Source: Moringa oleifera (Eukaryota > Streptophyta > Magnoliopsida > Brassicales > Moringaceae). Taken from it: DNA of 64,000 nt. The stretch is from contig JAJFZO010000049.1 in assembly GCA_021397835.1 (NCBI GenBank), positions 4,345,001 through 4,409,000 on the forward strand, written 5' to 3'. This document shows, piece by piece, positions 49,609 through 62,026 of the stretch. Within the stretch, counting starts at the first letter, position 1; every line of letters begins with the position of its first letter. A program made the position numbers and the translations under genes. The notes under the pieces are model-generated. The model saw nothing but the letters and a program-made list of their open reading frames with translations, did not search any database and was not told where the DNA came from.

Positions 49609-52600
49609 ATGTTTGTGACAGCAAGTGGATCCGCTATAGACGAGATGGGTTATGCTATGAGTAGACTCGAGATAGAATCTGAGCTCTTTGATACTGTAAC
49701 GGATGTGGTTGATGTTGGTTGCAGTCATATGTCCAACAGGCCATTGAGAAATTTAGACCATGAAGTAGCCCAGCTCACAAAACTAAAGTCAGGACCTCAT
49801 GAAAGGCTCAGGAAAGTCATACCTGGGAAAACTACATTGCCTGTCTCCACGGTTAAAATGTTGGCAGGTCGAGAAGGCAATTACTCTGGAAGGGGGAGGT
49901 TCTCATCAGCAGATTGTTGTCACATGCTAAGCCGATATTTACCGGTCAATGGTCCTTGGCTCGTAGACCAGATGACCAGCCGAGCATATGTGTCCCAATT
50001 TTCATCTGATGGCTCTCTATTCGTTGCTGGGTTTCAGGTATTTCATCTTCCTTTGCATTAAATATCAAATTGGACAAAGAAGTGGCCATATGGTACTTTT
50101 CATGGAAAATGTTGGGTTATGGAGGCAAATAAAAGAAAAGAGTAATAATTTAATGTTCTTTTTTTTTTCATTTCCTTTTTTTTTCTTAAATCTTCTAATA
50201 AAACATCAGCAGTATCATAAGTTTCATACATTTTAACTGAATTATCTGAAATGTGTATTTCAGGGAAGCCATATTAGAATATACAATGTGGATGGAGCCT
50301 GGAAGGTTCAGAAGAATGTTTTGGCCAAAAGCTTGCGCTGGACAGTGACTGATACATCTCTTTCTCCAGACCAGCGCTATCTTGTGAGTTTGTTATCTGG
50401 TTAATTAAATGTTCACACGAGTTGCCCTTATGATTTGAGAAATTATGTTCCTAATTGACATTAATGTGTTTTTCTACTTAATCAAATTTGTGATGCATAA
50501 TCTTTGGTTGCTGGGATTGATTTTCTACAAACTGGAGTTGAATAAGGTCTTGTTGTTATGTCTTGCTTCTCCATCGCAACTTACTTGCAATGTATGAAAA
50601 TTATCCTGCTTCAAAAGACGCACCCTTCTGAGAATTATATCCATTGTGGATATACAGGTATACTGTGCCGATAGATGAGTGGAATGGAGATTTTAATACC
50701 CATAATATTGTTTAGAAACTAAAGGATTTGAAAAAAATCCATTTCAATGTGATCTTTTGTTCGCAATTTCGGGTGCTCCATGAGATTGTGGTGTCAATGT
50801 TGGGTGCCTAAGGTGATCGAAGACAGCAAATTGCTTGCTACTCCTAGAAGTGTTGAATATACTGGTCTATGGCTGATTGTTTAACTTTTGGCATTATGGT
50901 CCTAGTGTGTCACAGCAATACGATACTTTCTTCTCTTGCATCATCTTTATCTCATGCCTGCTCTTGAAATTAGAAATAAGGTTATCAGCTATGAAATTGA
51001 TGTCTATGTAGTTGTTAATTAATAACATATAGTGTTTGTTTTGGCATGGAAAAATTGATGTTTGTGTAATTGTTAATTGATAACATATCATGTTTGTTTT
51101 CATATGGAAAGTTTGATGCTTATATCATTCGGTATTGTGGTTTGTATTTGATGATCTGAACATGTCTCTCAATGACCCGAAGCTTGAAAACAAATGTTTC
51201 TAGTAAAATCTTAAACAAATGTGCATTGCTGCTGCAGGTTTACGCCAGTATGTCACCCATCGTCCATATTGTTAATGTTGGGTCTGCAGCAACTGACTCT
51301 CTTGCAAATATCACGGTATGAAATGTAATCACTGTTTGTGTTTTAGAACTGGCAAAAATAAGATTTGAAGTTGTGAAAATCAATCGTGCGGTATTGGATG
51401 AGATAATTCCTTTGCCTGTTAATATTTTATGTCAATCGTTGAAAATTAAGGGCCGTGATTGTCTTCAGTTGGTTTTACAAAGATATTGTTTCTAGGAGGG
51501 TGCCCCTTTGCTAATATAAATATATTGTATTTGTTTTTGATAAAAATAAAATTGAGATATTGTTCCTTTCCACTCACAGTGATCTGGGAGAAAATTGGTG
51601 AGTTCGTTCTTAGTCGCAACTTAACTGAGCTTAAATGTGAAATCATCAATGTGGAGAGTTTCTAGGCAATGAAAATAATGAAAGGTTATATTTGACGCAT
51701 GTACGCAATCAATGGCGGAGATTGGATACTAGCAACCATTACTTGACTGTAAGATATCTTTTCAGTAAGTAGATCAACCTCGGAGACAACCTTAATAAGT
51801 TCACTTGGGCTTTTTTTGCATGGAAAAGAACAGGCAGCTACGGCTGCTCTATGCATGCCACATGAACTTGGCATGAGATTGTAGCTTTCCTAATAGGGTC
51901 AAACCATAAGAAACTATTTCGTCTGTATGGTTTTCAGCTGGTCTGATCTTTTTGATAATGATTTAAGCTTTTTTATTGGGCCCTTTTGTTTTGCAGGAGA
52001 TCCATGATGGATTAGACTTCTGTGCTGGTAGTGATGGAGGGTTCTCCTTTGGAATATTCTCTGTGAAATTTTCAACTGATGGACGAGAACTCGTTGCTGG
52101 AAGCAGTGACGACTCTATATACGTTTATGATCTTGAAGCAAATAAGCTTTCGCTTCGAATTTTAGCCCACACGGTAGGATTGCTGCTTAGTTTATCATTG
52201 TTTCGTTTGTGGTTTATGATTGGTTGAATATGTAATTTTTTAAGACACTGGTGCAAGGCTGAATGCATATTCTTTCTGCATAATATATTGTAAAAAAAAC
52301 TCCTGTTCTCATCGACGATCAAGCATCTTTGTGAGATTTGCTTTGTAGGCATACTGATTTTTGGGAGGTTCTTTAGTCTTTACTTTTGTGTTTTCTGTTG
52401 CAGTCTGACGTTAATACTGTATGTTTCGCTGATGAAAGTGGACATCTTATATATTCCGGAAGTGATGATAATCTCTGCAAGGTAACTTTGTTTCTTTTCC
52501 GAAACTTCTGGGATTCAGTATTTCTACTACCAAGTTTTTGTTGGAATTGCCAGATTTTCAAGGAAATTGTGTACTTAACCTTTCATGGAAACTTCTTTTG

Positions 52601-53701
52601 ATTGTTGGAAATGATGGTACTCTGTAATTGATCTTTGTTTTAGGAGTCTGAAGGTTTATATTTCGATGTTCCTTCTAATCAAAGAATACAGGATAACATA
52701 AAATTTGTGTAGGTGTGGGATAGGCGTTGCTTCATTGCAAAAGAGAAGCCAGCAGGGGTCCTAATGGGACACCTGGAGGGCATCACGTTTCTCGATAGCA
52801 GTGGTGATGGTCGTTATTTCATTTCGAATAGCAAAGATCAGACCATCAAACTGTGGGATATCCGGAAAATGTCCTCTAATACTACTTGGTAAATTCACTT
52901 TCTGGTTTCTTGGGTCACTTCTGAAATCTGCCTCGTAAATCTGAATGTGGCATTTCATTAGAAAGCTTGATTTACTTTCATTTGAGTTACTAGTTAACAC
53001 TTTGTCTTCTTTCCTTCCAGCAATATGGGGCTCAGGAATTATGAATGGGATTACAGATGGATGGACTACCCTCCCCAGGCAAGAGATTTGAAGCACCCGT
53101 GTGATCAATCAGTGGCTACATACAAAGGTCATTCAGTCCTACGTACTCTTATTCGCTGCTACTTCTCGCCAGCATATAGGTGAGTGTTAGTTGCGTTTCC
53201 TTTTTGCATATCCTCAGGTCATGATACTTTAAAAGTTCCGAAGCGGCTTGTTTGATGGTCCTCAAACTCATATCTTCCCCTCTCAGTGCTGCCCTCTTAT
53301 CTGAAACTCTCAAGTACAATGTTTTCAACTTTTCAAGTCTGTTTTTTTTGCAGCACTGGCCAAAGGTATATCTACACAGGATCTCATGACTCTTGTGTAT
53401 ACATATATGACTTGGTAAGCGATCATAGAAGTCCGAGCATGCTATTTTTACAGGCTAACAAGTTTGCATCATGTCTCTGAACTTCTCTTTTCTTTTGTAA
53501 TCTTTATAGGTGAGTGCAGCGCAAGTTGCAGTACTGAAGCACCACAGTTCGCCTGTGAGAGACTGTAGTTGGCATCCATATTACCCTATGCTTGTGAGCT
53601 CGTCTTGGGATGGGGACGTCGTGAAATGGGAATTTCCTGGGAGTGGAGAAGCACCAATCCCTGTGAACAAGAAGAGAATGCGCAGAAGACATTTTTATTG
53701 A
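49609..53701 (+). CDS. LEC14B: WD40 protein, LEC14B/DCAF11 type
   Basis: Nine coding exons: 49609-50037, 50264-50383, 51238-51315, 51997-52173, 52404-52481, 52713-52888, 53021-53179, 53354-53414, 53510-53701; 489 residues. ATG 49609 is the first after an in-frame TGA; MGYAMSRLEIESELFD 12 codons later is an alternative start. About seven WD40 repeats follow a 110-residue leader, for example IFSVKFSTDGRELVAGSSDD, HLIYSGSDDNLCKVWDRR, YFISNSKDQTIKLWDIRKM, YIYTGSHDSCVYIYD. WDRR and WDIR match the WDxR (DWD) box that docks on DDB1, so it is probably a substrate receptor of CUL4-DDB1 ubiquitin ligase. The basic end NKKRMRRRHFY suits a nuclear protein. LEC14B was first described from Lithospermum; its substrate is unknown. 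Confidence 0.93.
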
Positions 53702-56700
53702 AGACAACATGCGATGTGTAAACTACTTATGTTACAATATGACGAGTATATATTGTTTTAGTAGTGGATCACTGTACAAGCAGCATGACAGATGAAATAA
53801 TAAGGTCTACTTCTGTGAGATGAATGAAATGTTGTTGTCTTTTCAAAATCTTGCTATATATAAATAACCAGTGGTATGAGGCATATGTATAAAGCGAATG
53901 AATAACGATTCCATTGCTATCCAATGCAGAATACCTTCGTTTCTTCGTGTTCATGGCCGTTTTTCTAATTTTTCTCCATTAGTTGCTAATTCCTCTTATG
54001 GGCATTTTTCCTACCTTAACTGCCTTGTCTTCTTGGAATTTTTGTAAGACCCATCTGAGAAATGATACAAGAGCAATTAATCATCGGAAAATCCAGGCTC
54101 AGGAAATTCATTAGGCCTGGTATCCAGCCTTAAATGCACTATATTCTTTCTGGGTATCATTTTTCTGTTGAAAAGTGATAAGGAAAGAGATGCTTATGCA
54201 TCACGAAGAACTGAAATTGCAAAAATTCTTTGCTGGGGATTGGTTAAATTATGCTGTTAGTCTCTGAGGTTGATCCAGATTTCATTGGACATTTGGAAGT
54301 TCTAACTAGAGCGATTTCAGGTCCCAACCCTCAATTCATCTTTGTGTTTGCTTTAACCTGAGTCCCACTACTGTCAGTGCTAACAGGAACCCTGTCCCTA
54401 GAAACGGTAAGGTCTGGTGCTGATTCAGACAATGAACACGATCCAGGGCCCAGAGCTCAGGGCCTGCCTTGCTCTAAAGTCACTTTCGCCTGAAATAATT
54501 ATTCCTCAAAATTCGGGAATCAGATTCATCTGACCCAGTTCCATTAAGAAGCTTTAGTCACTGTGTGTCTGAATCTTCATGGACACTGAAAACCTTTAGT
54601 TATAGTGTGCTATTTGTGATCCTTCAGCAGGCCATAAAAGTGATTAAGCTGAGATTCTTGAAGTATAAATAATTTCAGAAATGATTACAGTTTGGTGCAT
54701 GGCATATTGCTTTGAAGAGAGGCCTCATAATGTGGCTTCTCCAGCTTATATAATCAATCAATTTTGTGGCGTATGGGCATGAGGGCCCCTACTTAAGAAT
54801 CCTTCTCTAAGGCCTCCACAAATAATAATAACATAATCAATTAGGTTTAACCATCCTTGAAATCATGTTCTACACAGAGGCTTCCACTTGTACCAAACAT
54901 CCCAGACTTTTGGACAAAGAAGCTTAACCCATACAACCCACATATGAAAATCATTACACAAGTAACTTCATATATATATAGGTTTTTAAATTCTTTAAAT
55001 TAGAATTTGATTATCGATCATAAGTCATTAAAATGATACTATTTTTTCTTTAAAACTATATATATTTCAAAATTATAATTTCTTTACAAACTTTATTGCT
55101 ATTTTTTCTTAAAAAAGAAGTATACTTCATAAAATGGCAATTCTTACAATGAATGAACAAAGAAGCCAATGATGGAATAGTTGCTTGGACACAAATTTTT
55201 GCAGTACTCAATGTTTGAGTGGGCAAGGTTCCTCCCCTTCTCCCCATAACAAGTAAGTAGCAATGATTCCAATTGCAAAAATAAACCCAAAAAGAAAATG
55301 ATAGAAAACAAAGAAAAGAAAAAGAAAACCCAAAGAAATGAAAAGAAAATAGAAGAGATAATCCACTTAATAATTAAAATATATAAAAAAAAGGAGAAAG
55401 AATACAAAAGAGTAGTTGACCAAAGAGAATGTGAAGGAAGGTGGGCATTAAGGTTTGTGGCAGGTGACAACTAGAAATCAACTAACCCAAGGACAGCAAA
55501 TGGTAAGTCCCATTACCTTATGCATATTGACCTTTTTGTTTGGTTTTAGGTCCCATGTGCCCTAACCCTTTTATTGTCTCACAACCTTACCTAATCTCTT
55601 TCCTTTCACCATTTCCCATGCCAAAGCAACACCAACAAGAAATTGAGAAAAAGATAGAGAGGCATCTTGTCAAGATTTGGGTATGCAATTTGAGACCTAA
55701 TGCTTACTTAAGAAACCTTACCTTGGACTTGATCGGATTAATTATCTTCTCCATATTCATCGGAATAAAAATAAACTTTTTTCAATCTATTTTTCATGTA
55801 AAATTAATTTAATAATTATAATTCATTCATCATCTACATGTTGGTTTCAATCATGATTTCCAATTCACAAGGCTCGTGCTAATCAAAAGCTACCATAACC
55901 ATCCAATTCCAACAGCCATCATTATCCCTTCTCCCATTTTTCTCTTCTTTCTTTTTTTTTAATAAAAACAAGAACTTAGGATAAATAATAATATTAGATT
56001 ACATTACACAATTAATTAACAAACTTTGGAATATTTATAGAATGATTAGCAAAAGCTATGAACTCACCCGGGTTTGGCCAAATTTGAAACCTAAATTATT
56101 TCTATACTTTTAAAAGTGATTATTATTTTCTTGGCCCCAATAACAATTTTGTTATCAGCTTCTGATTTATAGAAAGATTGAAAGAAATTGCAGACCCATG
56201 AATTCGTCTTCATTAACACTAATAATTTCAGTACAATAGGGATGGCATTTTCTTTTTTTTTTTTTTTCATTCATTAGAAACCATAATAATTTTCCTTTCC
56301 CCTTTTAGGAGTATGGGTTAATGGGTTTTATGTAAAAAGAAAAGATAACGTATTAAGATTTTCAATTTAATCTATGTTAATGCAAAATAAAATAATATTT
56401 TTATAATTTATTATATCAAAATGTAAAAATAATTAATTAATTAACATTTGGTTTTATTAAATTATCATGAATTAATATATTTTTAATAATTTAAGGTAAC
56501 TCAAATGTTAAAAAAAAAATCTTCATGAGAAGATGATAATATGTGTGTTATTATTAGAATATGCTAGAACCAATAGGGTGCAGATTGCTATCCCCACAGT
56601 GAAGACTAAAATTATTAGTTGAGGCACAATTAATGCTAATTAAATAAAAAAAATGAAAAATGAAAGGAATTATGAATAACAATGAAATAGCCATTAATTC

Positions 56701-56900
56701 ATTAGGCCACAGAATTACAGTATCAACAGCTTTGTTATTCATTGTTTACCTACAATATCACAAGACGAACAAATAAATGAATAGGAAATTAAAAAGAAAA
56801 AGCCACCCGGATAAAGTAAAATATAAATAAACAAAAATATATTTTGTTTTTATCATTTTCTTCCGGATATATCCCCGTGGAAACTCCCGGATTCCCAGTT
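53702..56900. other. Convergent intergenic region
   Basis: Between the WD40 gene (plus) and the LRR gene (minus): 3' UTRs at both ends and AT-rich DNA from about 54,960 onward with poly-A/T runs. Short open frames near 55.1-55.8 kb lie in low-complexity sequence. No gene recognised. Confidence 0.5.
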
Positions 56901-58109
56901 CTACCCCCTCCACTGGTTACACTGCGCAGTAGGCCTGGCCTTCTGTTTCCCAGCTTTGGAAGGGCACGGCGTCTCTACGGGCGGGACCATGCAATTATAC
57001 TGCAGACACAACGAACTGCTCACCGGAATCTCCGCCGTCGGGTTGATCTCGATCCCGGTTAGATAGTTGTGCTGCAAGTACAGTATCTGTATATTGGCTG
57101 CCAATAACCGGTCCACAAAGCTGCCCGGAACATGACCCGTGAAACGGTTATTATTCAAGTACAGATTTTGTACGGTCGAAAACATGGGCGAGATTTGACC
57201 CGACAGCCTGTTGTAGCTAAGATCGACGGTCGTGATCGTCACCTGATTAGCTGGTTGAACCGGACCCGAGAAGGAGTTTCTCTGCAGCTGGAGGTTCGTG
57301 ATTGGGAAGCTGAAGACCCGACCCGGGATGAAACCAGTGAAGCGGTTCATGCTCAAATCCAGGTAGTTCAGCTGACCGAGCCGGTTCAGCAGCCGGTACA
57401 CGGGTCCAGTGAGACCGTTCCACGAGAGCGAGAGGTACTGAAGAGATGAAGGAAGCGAAGAGGGAGCCAGCGAACCGGAGAGGTTATTGCGCTTGAGGTC
57501 AAGACGGGTCAAGCTCTGAGACAGAAACGGAGGAACCGAACCAGAGAGACGGTTGTGACAGAGAATCACGTTTGACAACTCCGGCAGGGACCCGATAGAG
57601 GGAGGGATACCCCCGGTGAGCTGATTGTAGCTGAGATCGAGGGTTTTGAGGCAGCGCAACTGGCCGAGACTCACCGGAATATTGCCGGAGAGGAAATTCC
57701 TGCTTATGGCAAGAAACCGAAGGTTTTTCAATTGGGACATTGTTTGGGGGAGCGACCCGATGATTCGGCCCGGTACGATCGATAACTCGGCTAATGCCGA
57801 TAGTTTACCGATAGCGGGGTCGAGTCGACCCGTCAACCCGGGTGATCCAGCTCTGGGGTCACCCAGATTAAGAGCTATCACCTTGTCGGACTCGCAGTAG
57901 ACTCCGGCGAAGTTGCATGGATCCGATGTGAAGTCCCAGGAAGAGAAGAAGTTGGACCCCCGCATGTCATCAAGAGATTTTCGAATCGATTGCAGAGCCA
58001 AGAAATCAACTGGGTCCAAAATCGCAAATGCAAGGAACTTACACTGAAGAAGATACACTGTAAACAAAATGTGCAGCAGCATTACTGTCTTCTGGTTCGA
58101 GTTCGCCAT
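56901..58109 (-). CDS. Secreted leucine-rich-repeat protein without kinase
   Basis: Single exon, 402 residues; the start MANSNQKTV at 58109 gives a proper signal peptide (hydrophobic LLHILFTVYLLQCKFLAFA), whereas the longer upstream frame reads through leader-like sequence. The LRRNT cap has the DPCNFAGVYC cysteine pair (65, 72). About ten plant-type LRRs follow (LKTLDLSYNQLTGGIPPSIG, LNYLDLSMNRFTGFIPGRVF, ITTVDLSYNRLSGQISPMFS), then a Cys-bearing tail (CLQYNC, ETPC, AQC). There is no transmembrane segment and no kinase domain. The extracellular protein may act in ligand or receptor binding, like PGIP- or RLP-type proteins. I cannot name the orthologue. GA repeats lie about 230 bp upstream. 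Confidence 0.88.
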   Translation of the reverse strand: MANSNQKTVMLLHILFTVYLLQCKFLAFAILDPVDFLALQSIRKSLDDMRGSNFFSSWDFTSDPCNFAGVYCESDKVIALNLGDPRAGSPGLTGRLDPAIGKLSALAELSIVPGRIIGSLPQTMSQLKNLRFLAISRNFLSGNIPVSLGQLRCLKTLDLSYNQLTGGIPPSIGSLPELSNVILCHNRLSGSVPPFLSQSLTRLDLKRNNLSGSLAPSSLPSSLQYLSLSWNGLTGPVYRLLNRLGQLNYLDLSMNRFTGFIPGRVFSFPITNLQLQRNSFSGPVQPANQVTITTVDLSYNRLSGQISPMFSTVQNLYLNNNRFTGHVPGSFVDRLLAANIQILYLQHNYLTGIEINPTAEIPVSSSLCLQYNCMVPPVETPCPSKAGKQKARPTAQCNQWRG

Positions 58110-60243
58110 TAGAGAAGGAAGAGGAAGAAGTGCAGAGTATAGTGAAGAGAAGACAGGGAAGCGAAGAGCTATATATAGCAGAAGATAAGAGTTGGCTTTT
58201 CGGGTGATGGGTTTGGTGTCCCGTGAGAAAAAGGAGGCGAGGAAGCAGAAGGGTGGCGATTTCTCGTGGGAAGTGACGTGAAAGCCTTTAATAGAGAAAC
58301 TCTCAGCATCAAAGAAAAGGAAACAGGGCAAGATTTAGAGAGAGAGAGAGAGAGAGAGAGAGAGGCAGAAAGAGAAAGAAAGATAGAGATGGCTTGAAAG
58401 GGAAGCAATGGGACTTCTCCGCTTTTGCTGTTGAATCTTCTTCTCCTCTTCTTTCTCTCAGTAAGTTTCCCTTCTCATTATTTTGGCTTCTCAGGGAAGA
58501 TGCAAAGGACTGAAGGAGCAATGACTGCAACCGGAACGTCTGCTTAGGTTTTGTCAAATTATTATTTTATTAGTTTACGTTAATTTTTTTATTAAAATAA
58601 TGGTGGTCTTTTTGTTTTTCATGAAGAACAGGTTCGGGCACAAACGGTTGTCCGAGCCTATGTGGCAGAAGGACAGCTGAGGTTCGGGAGACAGGTCAGC
58701 AGGTTGATAGGCTTTGATGTGAGTGGGACGGGGATCACGTGACCTTTGCGGGTGACCGTCTACGCAAAAGAGTGCATCACCGGGGTGGCTAAAGAGGCTT
58801 TTAGTTAGAGTGAGAGGAGGCTGCATGGTGTTAATGTCACCGTCTACAAGACTAAGACACGTCAGCCATTAGGGGTACGGATTGGGTGAAGCAGGTTAAA
58901 GCGTTCGGTGACTAGCTGGTTGCCAGCTGTCCTTTGGTAGTAGACTCGTTGTTGATATTAACAAAATGATTTTTGTGGATGGTTTATTTACTTCCTTTTG
59001 TTGTATTAGAAAAAAAAAAATCAATTAAATATTGTTCACAAGCATTGATATAATATATTTTATTTTATTGATATTTTTATAAAATAATGTAATATTTTAT
59101 AATTACTATTCTTCACCTCTAATAAAAAAAATTATAACAATAAAAAACATTTTTTCACCGGGTGTTAAATTATTGATGCTCCTTTTATTGTGATTTTTAT
59201 AAATTTATATTTTTGAATGACAATAAAAAATTATGTTTATATAAATAAAAAGTGTAATTAAATTCATAAGCTTATTAATAAAAATTTTTAAGCGATATTA
59301 AATTTTGTAATTATTTTGGACCATTTATCACTTCAGGCCACGCAATGGATGTGAAGCTATTGGTATTTATAACTTTTCTTTTGTATAATATTATCTATTA
59401 TGATTTGTGGTCCTTATGATTTTAATAAAATTAAAACAACGTGTTCCACGGAAAAGCTTTGTGAGTAAATTTATAAATCACAAGTGAATTTTTTCCTCTG
59501 TGAACCACATAGAAATTCATGACTTTTATTTTTTGAATTTTATATAATATTACTTGTAATTAAATAATATTTTTTATGAATTTATCTTTCAAATATATTG
59601 TGAAAATGAAATGTAAATAGATTTATAAAATCATCTATAAATAATTATTTTGAATTATCTTTCATTGCTTATAAATATAAAAACAGTAATATAAAAAACT
59701 AAGTTTGGACCATTTTTAGTGATAGGAGTTAATAATACAGTACTGCACCAACTTTATATCAATTCGCTAATTGACAAATAATATTTTTAATTATATATAT
59801 AAAAGAAAAAAATTATTTTTGTTCATGAAAAAGCTAAACTAGCATGAATAATTTTCAATTAAATTATTTAATTTTAATAAAAAATGATTCATCAATACTA
59901 TAGAATATAAATTTAATATATGATACTAAAAAGATAATAAAATTGGCAATCCCATTAGTTTCGCTCTGCGGGAGGTACTTTCTTGGGGCCAAAGGAAGGA
60001 AAGTGTTCAAATGCAGCCAAACCAAAAGTTTAGTCATGCAATTTTATTTATTTATTTATTTATTTTTGGGTTAACACGAGAAATGCTCCTACTCGCCTTT
60101 TTTCTTGGACTTATCTCAGCAAAACGGTATCCTACCATTCCTTATCATCGGTTAGACAGTCCAATTACTTGTTGACACGTGTCATAATATTTACTAAAGA
60201 ATTAAAATGCGCATAAAATTATAAAATAAGTAAGATGCTTAGG
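58110..60243. other. LRR gene promoter and AT-rich intergenic DNA
   Basis: The LRR gene 5' UTR and promoter, with GA repeats, lie in 58,110-58,560. The part 58,990-60,240 is very AT-rich and lacks gene signals. A TTTA microsatellite is at about 60,042-60,065. Confidence 0.5.
58337..58364. repeat. (GA)n microsatellite upstream of the LRR gene
   Basis: About 14 GA units on the plus strand, or CT on the LRR gene's sense strand, about 230 bp upstream of its ATG. It probably lies in the promoter or 5' UTR. Confidence 0.9.
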
Positions 60244-60423
60244 GATTAAGATTTTTTTTGTTGATCTGAATTGTGTTGAAGTTTTAATAAAATTATAATA
60301 TATAATAATTAAATAAATTTAATAGTTTAAATATTTTATTAATATTATAAATTATTAAAATATCTTTATAAATTTTTATTAAAACACTTAAAATAAAGCT
60401 CAAATCAACAAAAAATCTTGATT
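60244..60423. repeat. AT-rich inverted-repeat element 1 (MITE-like)
   Basis: The left end GATTAAGATTTTTTTTGTTG and the complement of the right end, AATCAAGATTTTTTGTTGAT, form terminal inverted repeats. The similarity continues inward (GTTTTAATAAAA...). About 180 bp, AT-rich, no coding. No clear target duplication; family unknown. Confidence 0.55.
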
Positions 60424-60428
60424 CGATG

Positions 60429-60570
60429 ATTAAATCAAAATTTTTTGTTTGATTTAAGTTTTCTACTGAATTTTTAATAAAAATTTATAAAAATATTTTA
60501 ATAATTTTATTAAATTATTACATATTATAAAAAAATCAATACAGTTTAAATCAATAAAAGATCCTAATGC
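60429..60570. repeat. AT-rich inverted-repeat element 2 (MITE-like)
   Basis: Lies directly beside element 1. Left arm ATTAAATCAAAATTTTTTGT, then TTGATTTAAG; right arm complement TTAGGATCTTTTATTGATTT. The arms resemble those of element 1, so the two may be a tandem or nested pair. Confidence 0.45.
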
Positions 60571-61841
60571 ATGATTGAAAGAACCACTGCTTCTCTCATT
60601 TAATAACATCAACGTAACACTAGCCACTATGGAATTTAGGTTGTTAAATATGAAATCAATCTCAAGCAAAGTCATGAATTGATCAATGAAATTATTAGGC
60701 AATTTTGCACATTCTCAACTTTAAAAACTAATTTATGAGATAAGATTCGTTTCCCGACACTCATAAATTAAATTACATGTTATAATCAATAAGAAAACCC
60801 AACATTCTTATATCAAAACCTAAGTTAAAAGGGCAATAACTGTTTTTCTTAGCTATTGGACTGAAACTGTTGTAATCTGATCTTTAAGTTTTCTCAACTC
60901 CAAAAGATGAAACTTTCTATGGCGCTTATATATCTCTAAGCAGTGTCTTAAATAGCATAGTTTGAGAAATTGCAGAGAGATGGTAGAATATGAAATCCAT
61001 AGTAAAAGATAGGGAAAGACACGATGATAGAAGTGGGCAAGACATTTATGAACAAAAAGAGAGAACATAAGCATAGAGTGGCAAAGAATGACGTTCAACC
61101 CTTCTCCTTTTCCAATACCCAAAAAGAATGAAAGAAAGGGAAGGGAAGGGAAGGGAAGGGAAGGGAGGGGAAGACGAGGCTTGTAATTCTCAACAACAAC
61201 AGTAGTCATTTTCAATTGGACCCATATGAGTAAATTGCATAGAGGTGTGCACTTTTGATTGCACTATAGCCAACAGCCAGTGTGTATAAATATAATATCA
61301 TATGCTTTCTATCTCTGCCACATGTGCTTCTGTAATGGAGAGGCCTTTTGGGTATCACTCTTTTCCTGCTACAGCCGCATGCACATTTATGTGATCTTGT
61401 TGTGCAGTCTTTTTCATCCAGCTACACAGATGAGTCTTGCTTTTCTAGTATGCTGCGCTGAGTGATAGATGATGGGTTTAGAGTTAAGCATCCACTTATG
61501 CTGCAAAATCATCCATGCTATTGTACAAGCAGTTTAGGGATATCTGGGGCAATCTATTTACTTTGGACAAGAAATAGCATCAACAAAAAGCATATGCAAG
61601 ATCAAGCTTGATGTGAAGTTCTAGCAGACAAGAAGTGTAACAACATATGCTGGCAACTGGCAAAGATATGTTCCTTCCCAGCTTCATCAACTTCCAGCAA
61701 TAAATGACTCAAGATTTCTTTGGAATATTGGACAATAAATTCCTAAGCATCTTGGATACCAAACTTGCATCATCTCCCAATTATCAGTCTACAAAAAGCC
61801 AGTAACCCTCTGCATTTCAAGGTGACTTCTATGAAGGCAAA
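60571..61841. other. Intergenic region, no gene recognised
   Basis: Short open frames only (for example 60853-61215 minus, which runs through the AAGGG array). No family motif, tRNA or clear transposon seen. Confidence 0.45.
61136..61170. repeat. (AAGGG)n array with G-quadruplex potential
   Basis: Seven runs of three or more G, separated by AA or a single A, on the plus strand: GAAAGGGAAGGGAAGGG and onward to GGGAGGGG. Confidence 0.85.
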
Positions 61842-62026
61842 GAGCAAGCACCAGATGCTTCTCAGCTCACTTCTGTTAAGAATCTAATCACCCGAATAAT
61901 CTAAAGGGATAAAGAGCAAGTACCTGATGTTTCTATTTAGACTAAGGGCAAGTACCTCGTGCTTCTAAGTGACTTCCAGTCATTTGAAAAATCTGCAAGG
62001 ATAGAGAGCAAGTACCTGATGTTTCA
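61842..62026. repeat. Four-copy degenerate 21-nt motif cluster
   Basis: Copies of GAGCAAGTACCTGATGYTTCT at 61842, 61914, 61946 and 62006 (the first and third with two to four changes), spaced 72, 32 and 60 bp apart. Copies 2 and 4 share a longer unit, with RATCTRMARGGATA before the motif. No open frame spans the cluster. Confidence 0.6.

Noticed and set aside
57132..57900. Plus-strand open frames across the LRR gene
   Set aside because: They are complements of LRR repeats in the real minus-strand gene and show no independent motif.
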